Source: Rhodococcus sp. 14-1411-2a (GTDB lineage: Bacteria > Actinomycetota > Actinomycetes > Mycobacteriales > Mycobacteriaceae). From it: a stretch of 64,000 nt of DNA. Each line of letters begins with the position of its first letter. The first letter of the stretch is position 1. Shown one piece after another: positions 16,342 to 25,228 of this stretch. The stretch spans positions 434,001 through 498,000 of the forward strand of contig NZ_NPGA01000015.1 in assembly GCF_002259485.1 (NCBI RefSeq), read 5' to 3'. A program made the position numbers and the translations under genes. Under the pieces are notes generated by a model that worked only from the letters and a program-made list of their open reading frames with translations, was not told where the DNA came from and made no database searches.

Positions 16342-18330
16342 ATGACCGTATCGTCCGTTCTCGTAGCCAACCGCGGCGAAATCGCCCGACGCGTGTTCGC
16401 CACCTGTCGCGCCGAGGGCATCGACACCGTCGCGGTGTTCTCCGACGCCGACGCGAACTCCCCGCACGTGCGCGAGGCCGACTCGGCAGTGCGGCTCCCC
16501 GGAAACAGTTCGGCCGAGACGTACCTGCGCGGCGAGCTCGTCATCGCCGCAGCGGCGGCCGCCGGAGCCGACGCGGTGCATCCGGGATACGGATTCCTCT
16601 CCGAGAACGCCGATTTCGCGCAACAGGTGCAGAACGCCGGCCTGACGTGGATCGGGCCGCCCGTCAAGGCCATCGAATTGATGGGCTCGAAGGTCGAGTC
16701 CAAGAAGATGATGGCCGACGCCGGCGTGCCGGTGCTGACCCAGCTCGATCCCGAGTCGGTCACCGAGAACGAGCTTCCGGTGCTGATCAAGGCGTCCGCA
16801 GGTGGCGGTGGGCGCGGCATGCGCATCGTGCGCAATCTCGAGAACCTGGATTCGGAGCTCGAAGCCGCCGGGCGCGAGGCACTCTCGGCATTCGGTGATG
16901 GAACGGTATTCGTCGAGCGGTACATCGAGACCGGTCGGCACATCGAAGTGCAGGTCATGGCCGACAGATTCGGCACGGTGTGGACGGTGGGGGAGCGCGA
17001 ATGCTCGATCCAACGCAGACATCAGAAGGTCGTCGAGGAGGCACCGTCGCCGCTCGTCGAACGCATCGACGGCATGCGCGAGAAGCTCTTCCATGCGGCG
17101 ACGCTGGCCACCGAGGCCATCGGCTACGAGGGTGCGGGCACCGTCGAATTCCTCGCCGACGAGAAGGGCAATTTCTTCTTCCTCGAGATGAACACCCGTC
17201 TGCAGGTGGAGCACCCGGTCACCGAATGCACGACGGGACTCGACCTGGTGGCGCTGCAGATCAGGGTCGCCGCGGGGGAGCGGTTGCCCGCCGAGCAGCC
17301 CGAGACACGTGGACACTCCATCGAAGTTCGCCTCTACGCGGAGGATCCGGCCCAGGACTGGCAGCCGCAGAGCGGTGCCGTGCACCGATTCGAGATCCCC
17401 GGTGCGCAGTTCGAGGTTCTCGCGAAGGCCGGCATCAGGGTCGATTCCGGCGTCGAGACCGGCAGTGTGGTGGGAACTCATTACGACCCGATGCTCGCGA
17501 AGGTCATCTCGTTCGCGCCGACGCGGGATCAGGCTGCGAATCTACTGGCGAAAGCGTTGCACAAGGCCACCGTTCACGGCCTGAAGACCAACCGCGATCT
17601 ACTGGTCAACATCCTGCGGCATCCGGCGTTCCTGGCCGGGGATACCGACACGGCTTTCTTCGACACGCACGGGCTCGAGGTACTGGCTCAGCCGATCGCA
17701 CACGGCCTCGCCGAGGAACTCTCGGCTCTCGCGGCTGCGTTGGCCGACGCAGCGAGCAACGTCGCGCAGGCGCGGGTGAACCGGGGACTGCCCGGCGGTT
17801 GGCGCAATCTCCGGTCTCAACCGCAGCGCAAGACGTACAACGACATCACCGTCGAATACTCGATCGGTCGCAGCGGACTCACCGCCTCGGTGGACGGCGT
17901 CGAACTCGAGGGCGTCGAACTGATAGAGCACACTCCGACGCGGGTGACGCTCGACGACAACGGAATTCGTCGTATCTTCCAGGTGAGCAGCTACGGTTCG
18001 GACGTCTTCGTCGATTCCGCGCTCGGTCCGGTCAGGTTGATCAAGGCCCCGCGGTTCACCGACCCCACCGACGAGGTCGCGGCCGGTTCGCTGCTCGCAC
18101 CGATGCCCGGCAGTGTCATCAGAATCGCTGCAGCGCAGGGCGATACCGTCACCGCCGGTCAGCCCATCCTGTGGCTGGAGGCGATGAAGATGGAACACAC
18201 GGTCACCGCGCCTGCCGACGGTGTGCTCACCGAATTGAACGTTGTGGAAGGCCAGCAAGTCGAAGTCGGCGCTGTTCTCGCCGTTGTCACCGAAGAAGCC
18301 GTCACCGAAGAGGGAGTGGAGCAATCATGA
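16342..18330 (+). CDS. accA2: Acyl-CoA carboxylase, biotin carboxylase/carrier (alpha) subunit
   Basis: A 662-residue protein with a biotin carboxylase domain (about 1-445): VLVANRGEIARRV at the start, HPGYGFLSENADFA, the ATP-grasp glycine loop KASAGGGGRGMRIV and FLEMNTRLQVEHPVTE. A linker domain follows, then a C-terminal biotinyl domain with LEAMKMEH, the biotinylated residue being Lys616. It carboxylates its own biotin with ATP and bicarbonate and passes CO2 to the adjacent beta subunit. The start is the ATG at 16342; the stop overlaps the next ATG (ATGA). Confidence 0.9.
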   Translation: MTVSSVLVANRGEIARRVFATCRAEGIDTVAVFSDADANSPHVREADSAVRLPGNSSAETYLRGELVIAAAAAAGADAVHPGYGFLSENADFAQQVQNAGLTWIGPPVKAIELMGSKVESKKMMADAGVPVLTQLDPESVTENELPVLIKASAGGGGRGMRIVRNLENLDSELEAAGREALSAFGDGTVFVERYIETGRHIEVQVMADRFGTVWTVGERECSIQRRHQKVVEEAPSPLVERIDGMREKLFHAATLATEAIGYEGAGTVEFLADEKGNFFFLEMNTRLQVEHPVTECTTGLDLVALQIRVAAGERLPAEQPETRGHSIEVRLYAEDPAQDWQPQSGAVHRFEIPGAQFEVLAKAGIRVDSGVETGSVVGTHYDPMLAKVISFAPTRDQAANLLAKALHKATVHGLKTNRDLLVNILRHPAFLAGDTDTAFFDTHGLEVLAQPIAHGLAEELSALAAALADAASNVAQARVNRGLPGGWRNLRSQPQRKTYNDITVEYSIGRSGLTASVDGVELEGVELIEHTPTRVTLDDNGIRRIFQVSSYGSDVFVDSALGPVRLIKAPRFTDPTDEVAAGSLLAPMPGSVIRIAAAQGDTVTAGQPILWLEAMKMEHTVTAPADGVLTELNVVEGQQVEVGAVLAVVTEEAVTEEGVEQS

Positions 18331-19487
18331 GTTTCATCGAAACCGAAGAGCAGAAGGGTCTGCGCAACGCAGTCTCGTCACTCGGCAAGCGCTACAACTA
18401 CATCGACTACGTCCTGCCGAAGGCGCGCAAGGGTGAGCCGCTGACCGAACTGTGGAACGAGGCGGGCAAGCTCGGCTTCCTCGGCGTCAACCTTCCCGAG
18501 GAGTACGGCGGCGGTGGCGCGGGCATCTACGAACTCGCGCTCGTGCAGGAGGAGTTGGCCGCGCACGGTGCCGGTCTGCTGCTGGTCGTCGTCAGCCCGG
18601 CCATCTGCGGCACTATCATCGGCAAGTACGGCACGGCCGACCAGAAGCAGGAGTGGCTCACCGCGCTCGCCGACGGGTCCAAGATCATGGTCTTCGGCAT
18701 CACCGAACCCGACGCCGGCTCCAATTCGCACCAGATCACCACCACGGCGCGTCGTGACGGTGACGAGTGGATTCTCAAGGGCAACAAGATCTACATCTCC
18801 GGCGTGGATCAGGCCGATGCGGTTTTGATCGTCGCACGCACCGAGGATTCGAAGACCGGCAAGCTCAAGCCGGCGCTGTTCATCGTGCCCACGGACGCTC
18901 CGGGACTGCAGAAGACGCAGATGGAGATGGACATCGTCGAGCCCGATCATCAGTTCGTGCTGTTCCTCGACGACGTCAGGCTCCCCGCCGAAGCGCTCGT
19001 CGGTGAGGCCGACGCCGCCCTGATGCAGCTGTTCGCCGGCCTGAACCCCGAGCGCATTCTCGGTGCCGCGATGGCCGTCGGGATGGGTCGCTACGCCATC
19101 GACGCCGCCGTCAAGTACGCCAACGAGCGGACGGTCTGGAAGACGCCGATCGGAGCGCATCAGGGTCTCGCGCACCCGTTGGCGCAGTGCAAGATCGAAC
19201 TCGAGCTCGCGAAGCTGATGATGCAGAAGGCAGCAGTGCTCTACGATTCCGGCGACGACTTCGGTGCGGCCGAGGCGGCGAACATGGCGAAATATGCTGC
19301 GGCCGAAGCCAGCATCAAGGCGCTCGATCAGGCGATCCAGACCCACGGCGGTGCCGGCTTGAGCAGCGAGTACGGCTTGGCTGCGATGCTCGGGGCTGCT
19401 CGCATCGCCCGCGTCGCACCGGTGAGTCGGGAGATGATCCTGAACTTCGTGAGCCAGCACTCGCTCGGACTGCCGAGAAGCTACTGA
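18327..19487 (+). CDS. fadE12: Acyl-CoA dehydrogenase (FadE12-like)
   Basis: A 386-residue acyl-CoA dehydrogenase with NLPEEYGGGG, MVFGITEPDAGSNSHQITT, LKGNKIYISGVDQAD, DDVRLPAEALVGE and QTHGGAGLSSEYGLA in family order. The C-terminal tail (ARIARVAPVSREMILNFVSQ) resembles the citronellyl-CoA/isovaleryl group and lacks the MCAD-type YEGT glutamate. With the neighbouring carboxylase and hydratase it suggests oxidation, carboxylation and hydration of a branched acyl-CoA. It overlaps accA2 by ATGA and echA7 by one base (TGATG). The symbol is from conserved order only. Confidence 0.85.
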   Translation: MSFIETEEQKGLRNAVSSLGKRYNYIDYVLPKARKGEPLTELWNEAGKLGFLGVNLPEEYGGGGAGIYELALVQEELAAHGAGLLLVVVSPAICGTIIGKYGTADQKQEWLTALADGSKIMVFGITEPDAGSNSHQITTTARRDGDEWILKGNKIYISGVDQADAVLIVARTEDSKTGKLKPALFIVPTDAPGLQKTQMEMDIVEPDHQFVLFLDDVRLPAEALVGEADAALMQLFAGLNPERILGAAMAVGMGRYAIDAAVKYANERTVWKTPIGAHQGLAHPLAQCKIELELAKLMMQKAAVLYDSGDDFGAAEAANMAKYAAAEASIKALDQAIQTHGGAGLSSEYGLAAMLGAARIARVAPVSREMILNFVSQHSLGLPRSY

Positions 19488-20239
19488 TGGCCGTTCTCGT
19501 CGAGTCGGGCAAGGACACAGCGTATTTGACGTTGGATTCGCCGGAGAACCGGAATGCGCTGTCCTCGGTGATGGTCGAGGAGCTGACAGCGGGACTCACC
19601 GCTGCGGCGCTCGACGACGACGTCAGAACGATCGTGCTCGGTCACACCGGCACCACGTTCTGTGCCGGAGCAGACCTCCGCGAAGCCGGGGCATCACCGG
19701 AACTTCGCACCCGGCAGATGCTGGATCTGATGCGGCTGATCATCGACACCCCGAAACCCGTCGTCGCGAAGATCGACGGACATGTGCGGGCAGGCGGGAT
19801 GGGGCTCGTCGCGGCCTGCGACGTCGCGGTCGCCGGACCCGAGAGCTCGTTCGCGTTGACGGAGGTTCGGCTGGGCCTGGCCGCGTCGGTCATCTCGGTG
19901 GCCGTGCTGCCGCGGCTGACGTCTCGCGCGGCGAGTCGCTATTTCCTCACCGGGGAGACGTTCGACGGGGCGACGGCCGAGGCGATCGGTCTGGTCACCG
20001 TGGCCGACGCCGTCCCCGCAGCCGTGGTGGCCGACTACATGATCGTGTTCAGGAAGTGTTCGCCGCAGGGCCTGGCCGAGTCGAAGCGCCTCACCACGGC
20101 CGCGATCAGGCGCGAGATGGACGAGCGTGGGACGGCCGTCGCCGAGCAATCGGCCAGGTTGTTTGCATCCGACGAGGCCCGAGAGGGGATGATGTCCTTT
20201 CTGGAGAAGAGGCCCCCGTCCTGGGCGGCCGAGAAGTAG
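19487..20239 (+). CDS. echA7: Enoyl-CoA hydratase/isomerase family protein (EchA7-like)
   Basis: A 250-residue crotonase-fold enzyme. It shows LDSPENRNALSSVMVEEL, the first oxyanion loop FCAGADLRE, and AKIDGHVRAGGMGLVAACDVAV for the second. In the catalytic-Glu region it reads FALTEVRLGLAASVIS, so one acidic residue (Glu of TEVRLGL) is kept while the second hydratase Glu position is Ala/Ser. That is compatible with a hydratase of unusual substrates, an isomerase or a lyase. It is the last enzyme of the operon. The ATG at 19487 overlaps the previous stop by one base. Confidence 0.85.
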   Translation: MAVLVESGKDTAYLTLDSPENRNALSSVMVEELTAGLTAAALDDDVRTIVLGHTGTTFCAGADLREAGASPELRTRQMLDLMRLIIDTPKPVVAKIDGHVRAGGMGLVAACDVAVAGPESSFALTEVRLGLAASVISVAVLPRLTSRAASRYFLTGETFDGATAEAIGLVTVADAVPAAVVADYMIVFRKCSPQGLAESKRLTTAAIRREMDERGTAVAEQSARLFASDEAREGMMSFLEKRPPSWAAEK

Positions 20240-20272
20240 AGCGGCCGAGAAGTCGGGTCGGTAGTAGGGAGT

Positions 20273-20908
20273 ATGGCGATGGTGATGGCGCGCGAACCCA
20301 AGCAGGACCGCAGCCGGGTGACGCGTCAGCGACTGCTCGAGGCGACGATCGATTCGCTCGCCGAGCAGGGCTGGGTGGCAACGACGGTCGGCGTGGTCGC
20401 CGAACGTGCAGGCGTCTCCCGCGGCGCGACCCAGCATCATTTCCCGACGCGTGAGGACCTGATCACCGGAGCGCTCGAGTACATGTTCGACACTCGGATG
20501 GACAGCGCTCGCCGCGAGGCCCAGGAGATTCCGGCGGGCCCCGGCCGGACGACACTGGTGGTGGAGCGGCTCGTCGAGTACTACACCGGGCCGATGTTCA
20601 AAGCGGCACTGCAGGTCTGGACCGCGGCCTCGGCCGACCCCGAGTTGCGCGATCGGATCGTTCCTCTCGAAGAACGGTTCGGTCGTCGGGCCCACAAGAT
20701 GGCCGTCGAGAACCTCGGGGTCGACGACAACGATCCCGTCACCCACCGTCTCGTTCAGGCAACCCTCGACCTCGCCCGCGGTCTGGGTCTGGCCGATGTT
20801 CTGACCGACGACGCACGACGACGTGCCGAGGTCGTGCGCTCGTGGGCAGAGGTGTTGGATGCGTCGTTGAACGCGCGGCTGTCCGCCGCGGGAGCGGTAG
20901 CGCAGTAG
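20273..20908 (+). CDS. TetR-family regulator of the acyl-CoA operon (probable)
   Basis: A 211-residue TetR-family protein with the helix-turn-helix in VATTVGVVAERAGVSRGATQ (about residues 38-57) followed by HHFPTREDLITGALEYMF, and a ligand-binding helical domain. It lies 33 bases after the hydratase gene on the same strand and is likely co-transcribed, which suggests feedback control of the operon by an acyl-CoA. ATG codons at 20273, 20279 and 20285 are all in frame; AGGGA at about 20265 favours the first or second. The CAAGCA/TGCTTG dyad at 11046 is a candidate binding site. Confidence 0.85.
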   Translation: MAMVMAREPKQDRSRVTRQRLLEATIDSLAEQGWVATTVGVVAERAGVSRGATQHHFPTREDLITGALEYMFDTRMDSARREAQEIPAGPGRTTLVVERLVEYYTGPMFKAALQVWTAASADPELRDRIVPLEERFGRRAHKMAVENLGVDDNDPVTHRLVQATLDLARGLGLADVLTDDARRRAEVVRSWAEVLDASLNARLSAAGAVAQ

Positions 20909-20957
20909 AGAGCCGCACGATCTGCAGTTCCGATCGACGTGTGCTTGAGTCTGGCGG

Positions 20958-22376
20958 GTGACTTCCGAAATCGCACGCGTGCACCGCGGCCATATCTTTC
21001 ACGTCGCCGGCTCGCCCACGGTGCTCGACGCCGTCGCCGCGCTGGTGTCGATTCCCGACGGTGCCCTCGTGGTCGGCGACGACGGCAAGATCGAGTTCTG
21101 TGGTGAGTTCGATTCGCTCCCAACCGAATTCGCGCAGCATACGGTTGCCGACCATCGGCCCGCGTTCCTGCTGCCGGGATTCGTCGACACCCACATTCAC
21201 TTCCCGCAGACCTACGCCGGAGATTCCTACGGCGGCGGGCAACTGCTCGAGTGGCTGAACACGTGCATCTTTCCGTCCGAGTCCCGCTTCGCCGATCCCG
21301 AGTTCGCTGCCGCTGCGGCCAGAGACTTCTGCGCCGCGCGGATCCGGGCCGGAACCACGCAGGCAATGGTGTTCGGATCGGCGTTCCCGCATGCGCAGGA
21401 TTCGCTGTTCGCCGAAACACTCGAGCACGGGCTACGCATCGTCAGCGGCCGAGGGGTCCAGACCACCGGCCCGGCGTCGGCGCAGGCATTGATCACCGGT
21501 GAGGACGAGGCCATCCGACTGGTGTCCGAGGAGATCGAGAAGTGGCACGCCGCCGACACCGGCGATGTCGACACGGCGATGCTGCACGTGGCCGTCGTAC
21601 CGCGGTTCTCGCTCTCGGTGACGACGCAGACGCTGAAGAACCTCGGCGAGCTCTACGATTCCGTGCGCGCCCGAGGCGTCTACTTCCACACACACCTGAA
21701 CGAGAACAACCGGCCGGGGACCGGCGAGATCGACGCCACCAAGAACGCCTACGGGGTGGAGACGTACCTCGACACCTACGACGGCAAGTTTCTGCCGGGC
21801 TCGCAGGTCGGTGGGAAGAGCTTTCTGGGCCCGCGCACCGTCCTGGCCCACGCGGTGCACTGTCAGGACGTCGAACTCGCGCGAATGGCAGAGACCGGCA
21901 CGTCCATCGCGCACTGTCCCACCTCGCAGCAGTTCCTGGGCTCGGGCACGATGCCGTGGAAGCGAACCGTCGCCGCGGGGGTGAACATCGCCATCGGATC
22001 GGACTTCGGCGGCGGTGACGAGTGGCTGTTGCCGCAGGTCCTCGCCGACGCGTTCAAGGTGCACATCTCCGAGGCCGGTGACGCAGGACTGTCCCTGCAT
22101 CCCGCCGAATTGCTGTTCACCGGAACCCTCGCCGGGGCACGAGCGCTGGACATGGAGAGCCGAATCGGCAACTTCGACGCGGGCAAGGAAGCCGATTTCG
22201 TCGTGGTCGATCCGTCCGCATGGCCCCAGCTCGCGGCGGCGATCGACCACGGCGTCCGCGCCGACGATGCCGAGCTCGCCCGAGACCAGACCCTGTTCGC
22301 GCTGCTGATGTCGATGCGCGAGCCCGCGATCGTCGGCGTCTACGTCCAGGGCCGGAAGCTCGCCGCTTCGCGGTAA
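20958..22376 (+). CDS. guaD: Guanine deaminase
   Basis: A 472-residue zinc-dependent amidohydrolase that converts guanine to xanthine in purine catabolism. Metal ligands are seen in PGFVDTHIHFPQ (His79 and His81), in FHTHLNENN, in the AHAVHCQD region and as the Asp of GSDFGGGDEW. LSVTTQTLKNLGEL and SIAHCPTSQQFLGSGTMPW fit guanine deaminases rather than other cyclic deaminases. The start is the GTG at 20958. It follows the TetR gene by 49 bases on the same strand, but there is no metabolic reason to place it in the acyl-CoA operon. Confidence 0.9.
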   Translation: MTSEIARVHRGHIFHVAGSPTVLDAVAALVSIPDGALVVGDDGKIEFCGEFDSLPTEFAQHTVADHRPAFLLPGFVDTHIHFPQTYAGDSYGGGQLLEWLNTCIFPSESRFADPEFAAAAARDFCAARIRAGTTQAMVFGSAFPHAQDSLFAETLEHGLRIVSGRGVQTTGPASAQALITGEDEAIRLVSEEIEKWHAADTGDVDTAMLHVAVVPRFSLSVTTQTLKNLGELYDSVRARGVYFHTHLNENNRPGTGEIDATKNAYGVETYLDTYDGKFLPGSQVGGKSFLGPRTVLAHAVHCQDVELARMAETGTSIAHCPTSQQFLGSGTMPWKRTVAAGVNIAIGSDFGGGDEWLLPQVLADAFKVHISEAGDAGLSLHPAELLFTGTLAGARALDMESRIGNFDAGKEADFVVVDPSAWPQLAAAIDHGVRADDAELARDQTLFALLMSMREPAIVGVYVQGRKLAASR

Positions 22377-22418
22377 CGTATGGCGACTCGCTTCCAAAGG
22401 ATCAGGAGACGCACAGGT

Positions 22419-22946
22419 ATGGCTCGTCGGACTCGATTCGGTCTCCTCGCAGCCGCATTCGCGGCTGTGGGCACCATGGCCCTCGCGCCGGTCGCACAGG
22501 CGCAACCGCCTGCCGATGCGCCGCCTGCACCCACCGAGAACGCACCTGCACCCCAGCCCGGACCGGTTCCCGTCCCCGTTCTGCAGATTCCCAACCTCGG
22601 AGTCACCGTCGGCGGACTCATCGTTCCGGATCAGTGGATCGGCACGATCGAGGTCGCCGGTACCGAGACTCCGGGACTGACCCACATCTGGGGCCGTGCC
22701 GCCGATCCGCGGATCTGCACGTCGTACCAGAACTTCGCCAGCCTGCAGGTCGACTTCGTCAACATCGCCAACGGACGCACCGGGTCGGTCAACGCACCGA
22801 TCTGCCGGCAGGGAAACGGCGTGTTCGAGCCCGCGGGGCCGGTCGTCGCCGATACCGGCAGCGGGCCGGTCTTGTTCACCGCGCACGTCCTTGCCTCCGG
22901 AATCGTGTTCGACATTCCCGGCGTCGGCGGATTCTCGGCCCCGTAG
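22419..22946 (+). CDS. Secreted protein of unknown function
   Basis: A 175-residue exported protein. The N terminus (MARRTRFGLLAAAFAAVG...AQAQP) is a signal peptide with a likely AQA cleavage site, followed by a Pro/Ala-rich stretch. The mature domain has two cysteines (in RICTSYQNF and APICRQGNG) that could form a disulfide. I do not recognise a named family. The ATG at 22419 has a good ribosome site (AGGAGA); an ATG at 22380 would add 13 residues and lacks one. It sits 42 bases after guaD and 3 bases before a DUF3558 lipoprotein gene, so it probably shares an operon with the two lipoproteins. Confidence 0.75.
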   Translation: MARRTRFGLLAAAFAAVGTMALAPVAQAQPPADAPPAPTENAPAPQPGPVPVPVLQIPNLGVTVGGLIVPDQWIGTIEVAGTETPGLTHIWGRAADPRICTSYQNFASLQVDFVNIANGRTGSVNAPICRQGNGVFEPAGPVVADTGSGPVLFTAHVLASGIVFDIPGVGGFSAP

Positions 22947-22949
22947 CAG

Positions 22950-23468
22950 ATGACGAGACGGTTCGCGATGGTCGTGACGGCAACAGCCGTGCTGATCGCC
23001 GGGTGCGGCGGTGCGGAGGAGGACGCTGCATCGACGCAAGAGACTGCTCCGACGACCACGGTGTACGAGCCGGGTCCCTTCTTCGGTGAATGCGGATCGA
23101 TCACCGACGCCGAGGTGCAGTCCGCGTTCGGAGCGGGCCCGTTCGCGCAGATCACCCGCAATTCCGTCGGATGCCAGTGGGAGACCACGGGGTTCGGCGG
23201 ACCGGGAGTCAGCTTCTCCTGGTACCGCGGCAGCCCTATCGGACGCGAACGCGCCGGTTCCGAGCTGATCGGCCGTCCGGCGAAAGACATCGAGATCGAC
23301 GGCAACCCGGGGTTCGAGGCCGAGCAGGACACCCTGTGCGAAATAGGCGTGCAGTTCGGCGACGACTTCTTTCACTGGTCGATCACGTACTCCCTCGGAC
23401 CTGCCGCGCGCCCGCCGTGCGACGTCGGAAACGAACTCGCGACTCTGACCGTGGAGCGCAAGCAATGA
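22950..23468 (+). CDS. DUF3558 family lipoprotein
   Basis: A 172-residue predicted lipoprotein with a lipobox (LIAGC) near residue 19. The mature part has the DUF3558 pattern: an early Cys in FFGECGSITDAEV, GCQWE in the middle (here SVGCQWETTGF), and late cysteines at TLCEIGV and PPCDVGNELA, fitting two disulfides. DUF3558 proteins are common in Mycobacteriales; their role is unknown. It overlaps a paralogue by four bases (ATGA), forming a tandem pair. Confidence 0.8.
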   Translation: MTRRFAMVVTATAVLIAGCGGAEEDAASTQETAPTTTVYEPGPFFGECGSITDAEVQSAFGAGPFAQITRNSVGCQWETTGFGGPGVSFSWYRGSPIGRERAGSELIGRPAKDIEIDGNPGFEAEQDTLCEIGVQFGDDFFHWSITYSLGPAARPPCDVGNELATLTVERKQ

Positions 23469-23992
23469 CGCGCAAACGAGTGGTCGCGGCGGCGTCGACC
23501 CTGTTGCTCGTCGCCGGGTGCGCCCAGACCGTCCAGGGAACTGCGAGACCGGCGAGCTTCGCAGGCTCCGGTGGCCAAGAATTCACCGAATTGTTGACCG
23601 AGTGCGATGCCGTCTCCGACGACCAGATCGCCGAGACCACCGGAGCCGACGCCATCGAACGCGGCTTCTTCGGGGCCATCTGTCGGTGGGATCTCGTCGG
23701 CTCCGCGGGCACGGTGAAAGTGACGTTCAACTGGTTCGAATCCGGCACTCTGGCCGCCGAGCGGGCGGCCGAGGAAAAGATGATGTACACCGTCACCGAC
23801 ACAACGGTGCAGGGCCACAAGGCAATCCAGGCTCAGCGTCCGAACGATCCCGATTCGTGCGGAGTCTCGGCCGGGGCGGATCGGGACGGCATCTTCGGGT
23901 GGTGGGTGCAGTACCAGCCCGGTGCCGCTCATCCCGATCCGTGCCAGGCCGCGGCGAAGCTGGCCGACCTCACACTCAACCTGAGCAGATAG
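23465..23992 (+). CDS. DUF3558 family lipoprotein, tandem paralogue
   Basis: A 175-residue predicted lipoprotein (lipobox LLVAGC near residue 19). It shares the DUF3558 layout with its upstream neighbour: ECDAVSDDQIAE, ICRWDLVG, DSCGVSAG and DPCQAAAKLADL. The two are diverged duplicates rather than a recent tandem copy, since only the cysteine frame and the W-containing core are shared. The start is the ATG at 23465 within an ATGA overlap. No terminator is evident before the rpsL promoter region. Confidence 0.8.
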   Translation: MTRKRVVAAASTLLLVAGCAQTVQGTARPASFAGSGGQEFTELLTECDAVSDDQIAETTGADAIERGFFGAICRWDLVGSAGTVKVTFNWFESGTLAAERAAEEKMMYTVTDTTVQGHKAIQAQRPNDPDSCGVSAGADRDGIFGWWVQYQPGAAHPDPCQAAAKLADLTLNLSR

Positions 23993-24017
23993 GTCGCGTA
24001 TCAGGGCGAAGGGTGTT

Positions 24018-24047
24018 TTGACCCGAGGCCGCGCCGCCGGGTATCGT
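24018..24047 (+). promoter_or_regulatory. Probable housekeeping promoter of the str operon
   Basis: TTGACC (24018-24023) and TATCGT (24042-24047) are separated by 18 bases, close to the actinobacterial SigA consensus. It would give a 5' leader of about 235 bases before rpsL, long but usual for this operon. Within the leader I see no known riboswitch; a GC-rich stretch at 24160-24250 may fold. Confidence 0.6.
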
Positions 24048-24286
24048 TATGGGTCGTGTCCGGCCTGGCCGGACCGTTTGTGTGCCTATGCGAGGTACAG
24101 CCGTGCGCACGTTCGCTCTGAGAGCGCGCAACCGGCTGGACGTGTGGGGGTATGCGACACACCCGACCGCGGGGTGCAAGAGACCCGCGGTAGCAGTACT
24201 GGAGCAGCAGCAGTACCGGGTGAGGAGCAGTGTTCTCTTGCTCCAACTGCTAGATCCCTGTTTATCGACACGAAGAAAGCCGGTTC

Positions 24287-24661
24287 ATGCCAACGATCAA
24301 CCAGCTGGTCCGTAAGGGACGCACCGACAAGGTCGCGAAACTGAAGACCGCTGCCCTCAAGGGCAGTCCACAGCGCCGTGGCGTGTGCACTCGCGTGTAC
24401 ACGACCACCCCCAAGAAGCCGAACTCCGCTCTCCGTAAGGTCGCGCGTGTTCGCCTGACCTCCTCGGTCGAGGTCACCGCATACATCCCCGGTGAGGGTC
24501 ACAACCTGCAGGAGCACTCGATGGTGCTCGTTCGCGGTGGTCGTGTGAAGGACCTCCCGGGTGTGCGTTACAAGATCATCCGCGGCTCGCTCGACACCCA
24601 GGGTGTCAAGAACCGCAAGCAGGCTCGTAGCCGCTACGGAGCCAAGAAGGAGAAGAGCTGA
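24287..24661 (+). CDS. rpsL: 30S ribosomal protein S12
   Basis: A 124-residue S12, full length. TTPKKPNSA puts Lys at 43, and [13 protein letters not shown] puts Lys at 88, the two residues whose change gives streptomycin resistance, so this allele is the sensitive wild type. The protein sits at the decoding centre of the small subunit. It is the first gene of the str operon and is separated from rpsG by one base. Confidence 0.98.
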   Translation: MPTINQLVRKGRTDKVAKLKTAALKGSPQRRGVCTRVYTTTPKKPNSALRKVARVRLTSSVEVTAYIPGEGHNLQEHSMVLVRGGRVKDLPGVRYKIIRGSLDTQGVKNRKQARSRYGAKKEKS

Positions 24662-24662
24662 T

Positions 24663-25133
24663 ATGCCACGCAAGGGCCCAGCACCCAAGCGGCCGCTGAT
24701 CAACGACCCGGTCTACGGATCGCCGTTGGTCACGCAGCTCGTCAACAAGATTCTCCTCGACGGCAAGAAGTCGACCGCCGAGCGCATCGTCTACCAGGCG
24801 CTCGAGCAGGCTCGCGAGAAGACCGGCACCGACCCCGTCGTCACGCTCAAGCGTGCACTCGACAACGTCAAGCCGGCCCTCGAGGTTCGCAGCCGTCGCG
24901 TCGGTGGTGCCACCTACCAGGTGCCCGTCGAGGTTCGTCCCGGCCGCTCCACCACGCTGGCACTGCGCTGGCTGGTCACGTTCTCGCGCGCTCGTCGTGA
25001 GAAGACCATGGTCGAGCGGCTGGCAAACGAGTTGCTCGACGCCAGCAACGGCCTCGGTGCCGCTGTGAAGCGTCGCGAAGACACTCACAAGATGGCCGAA
25101 GCCAACAAGGCGTTCGCCCACTACCGCTGGTGA
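24663..25133 (+). CDS. rpsG: 30S ribosomal protein S7
   Basis: A 156-residue S7 that nucleates assembly of the 30S head. It begins [20 protein letters not shown] and ends KAFAHYRW, both family standard. Its start ATG at 24663 immediately follows the rpsL stop. The fusA start lies 95 bases downstream, with a hairpin in between. Confidence 0.98.
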   Translation: MPRKGPAPKRPLINDPVYGSPLVTQLVNKILLDGKKSTAERIVYQALEQAREKTGTDPVVTLKRALDNVKPALEVRSRRVGGATYQVPVEVRPGRSTTLALRWLVTFSRARREKTMVERLANELLDASNGLGAAVKRREDTHKMAEANKAFAHYRW

Positions 25134-25145
25134 TCTCCTCGCTCG

Positions 25146-25174
25146 GGCGGTATTCGGAACTATCCGATACCGCC
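25146..25174 (+). terminator. Hairpin in the rpsG-fusA gap (possible partial terminator)
   Basis: GGCGGTAT-T-CGGA pairs with TCCGATACCGCC around a 4-base loop (a 12-bp stem with one bulged T). There is no T-run. In an operon this could attenuate transcription, mark an RNA processing site or stabilise the upstream message; fusA needs more product than the ribosomal proteins. Confidence 0.45.
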
Positions 25175-25228
25175 GGAGCGTTGATCAGCTCAGGCAATAC
25201 CTCTTCCAACACCAAGGCGGGTTAACTC

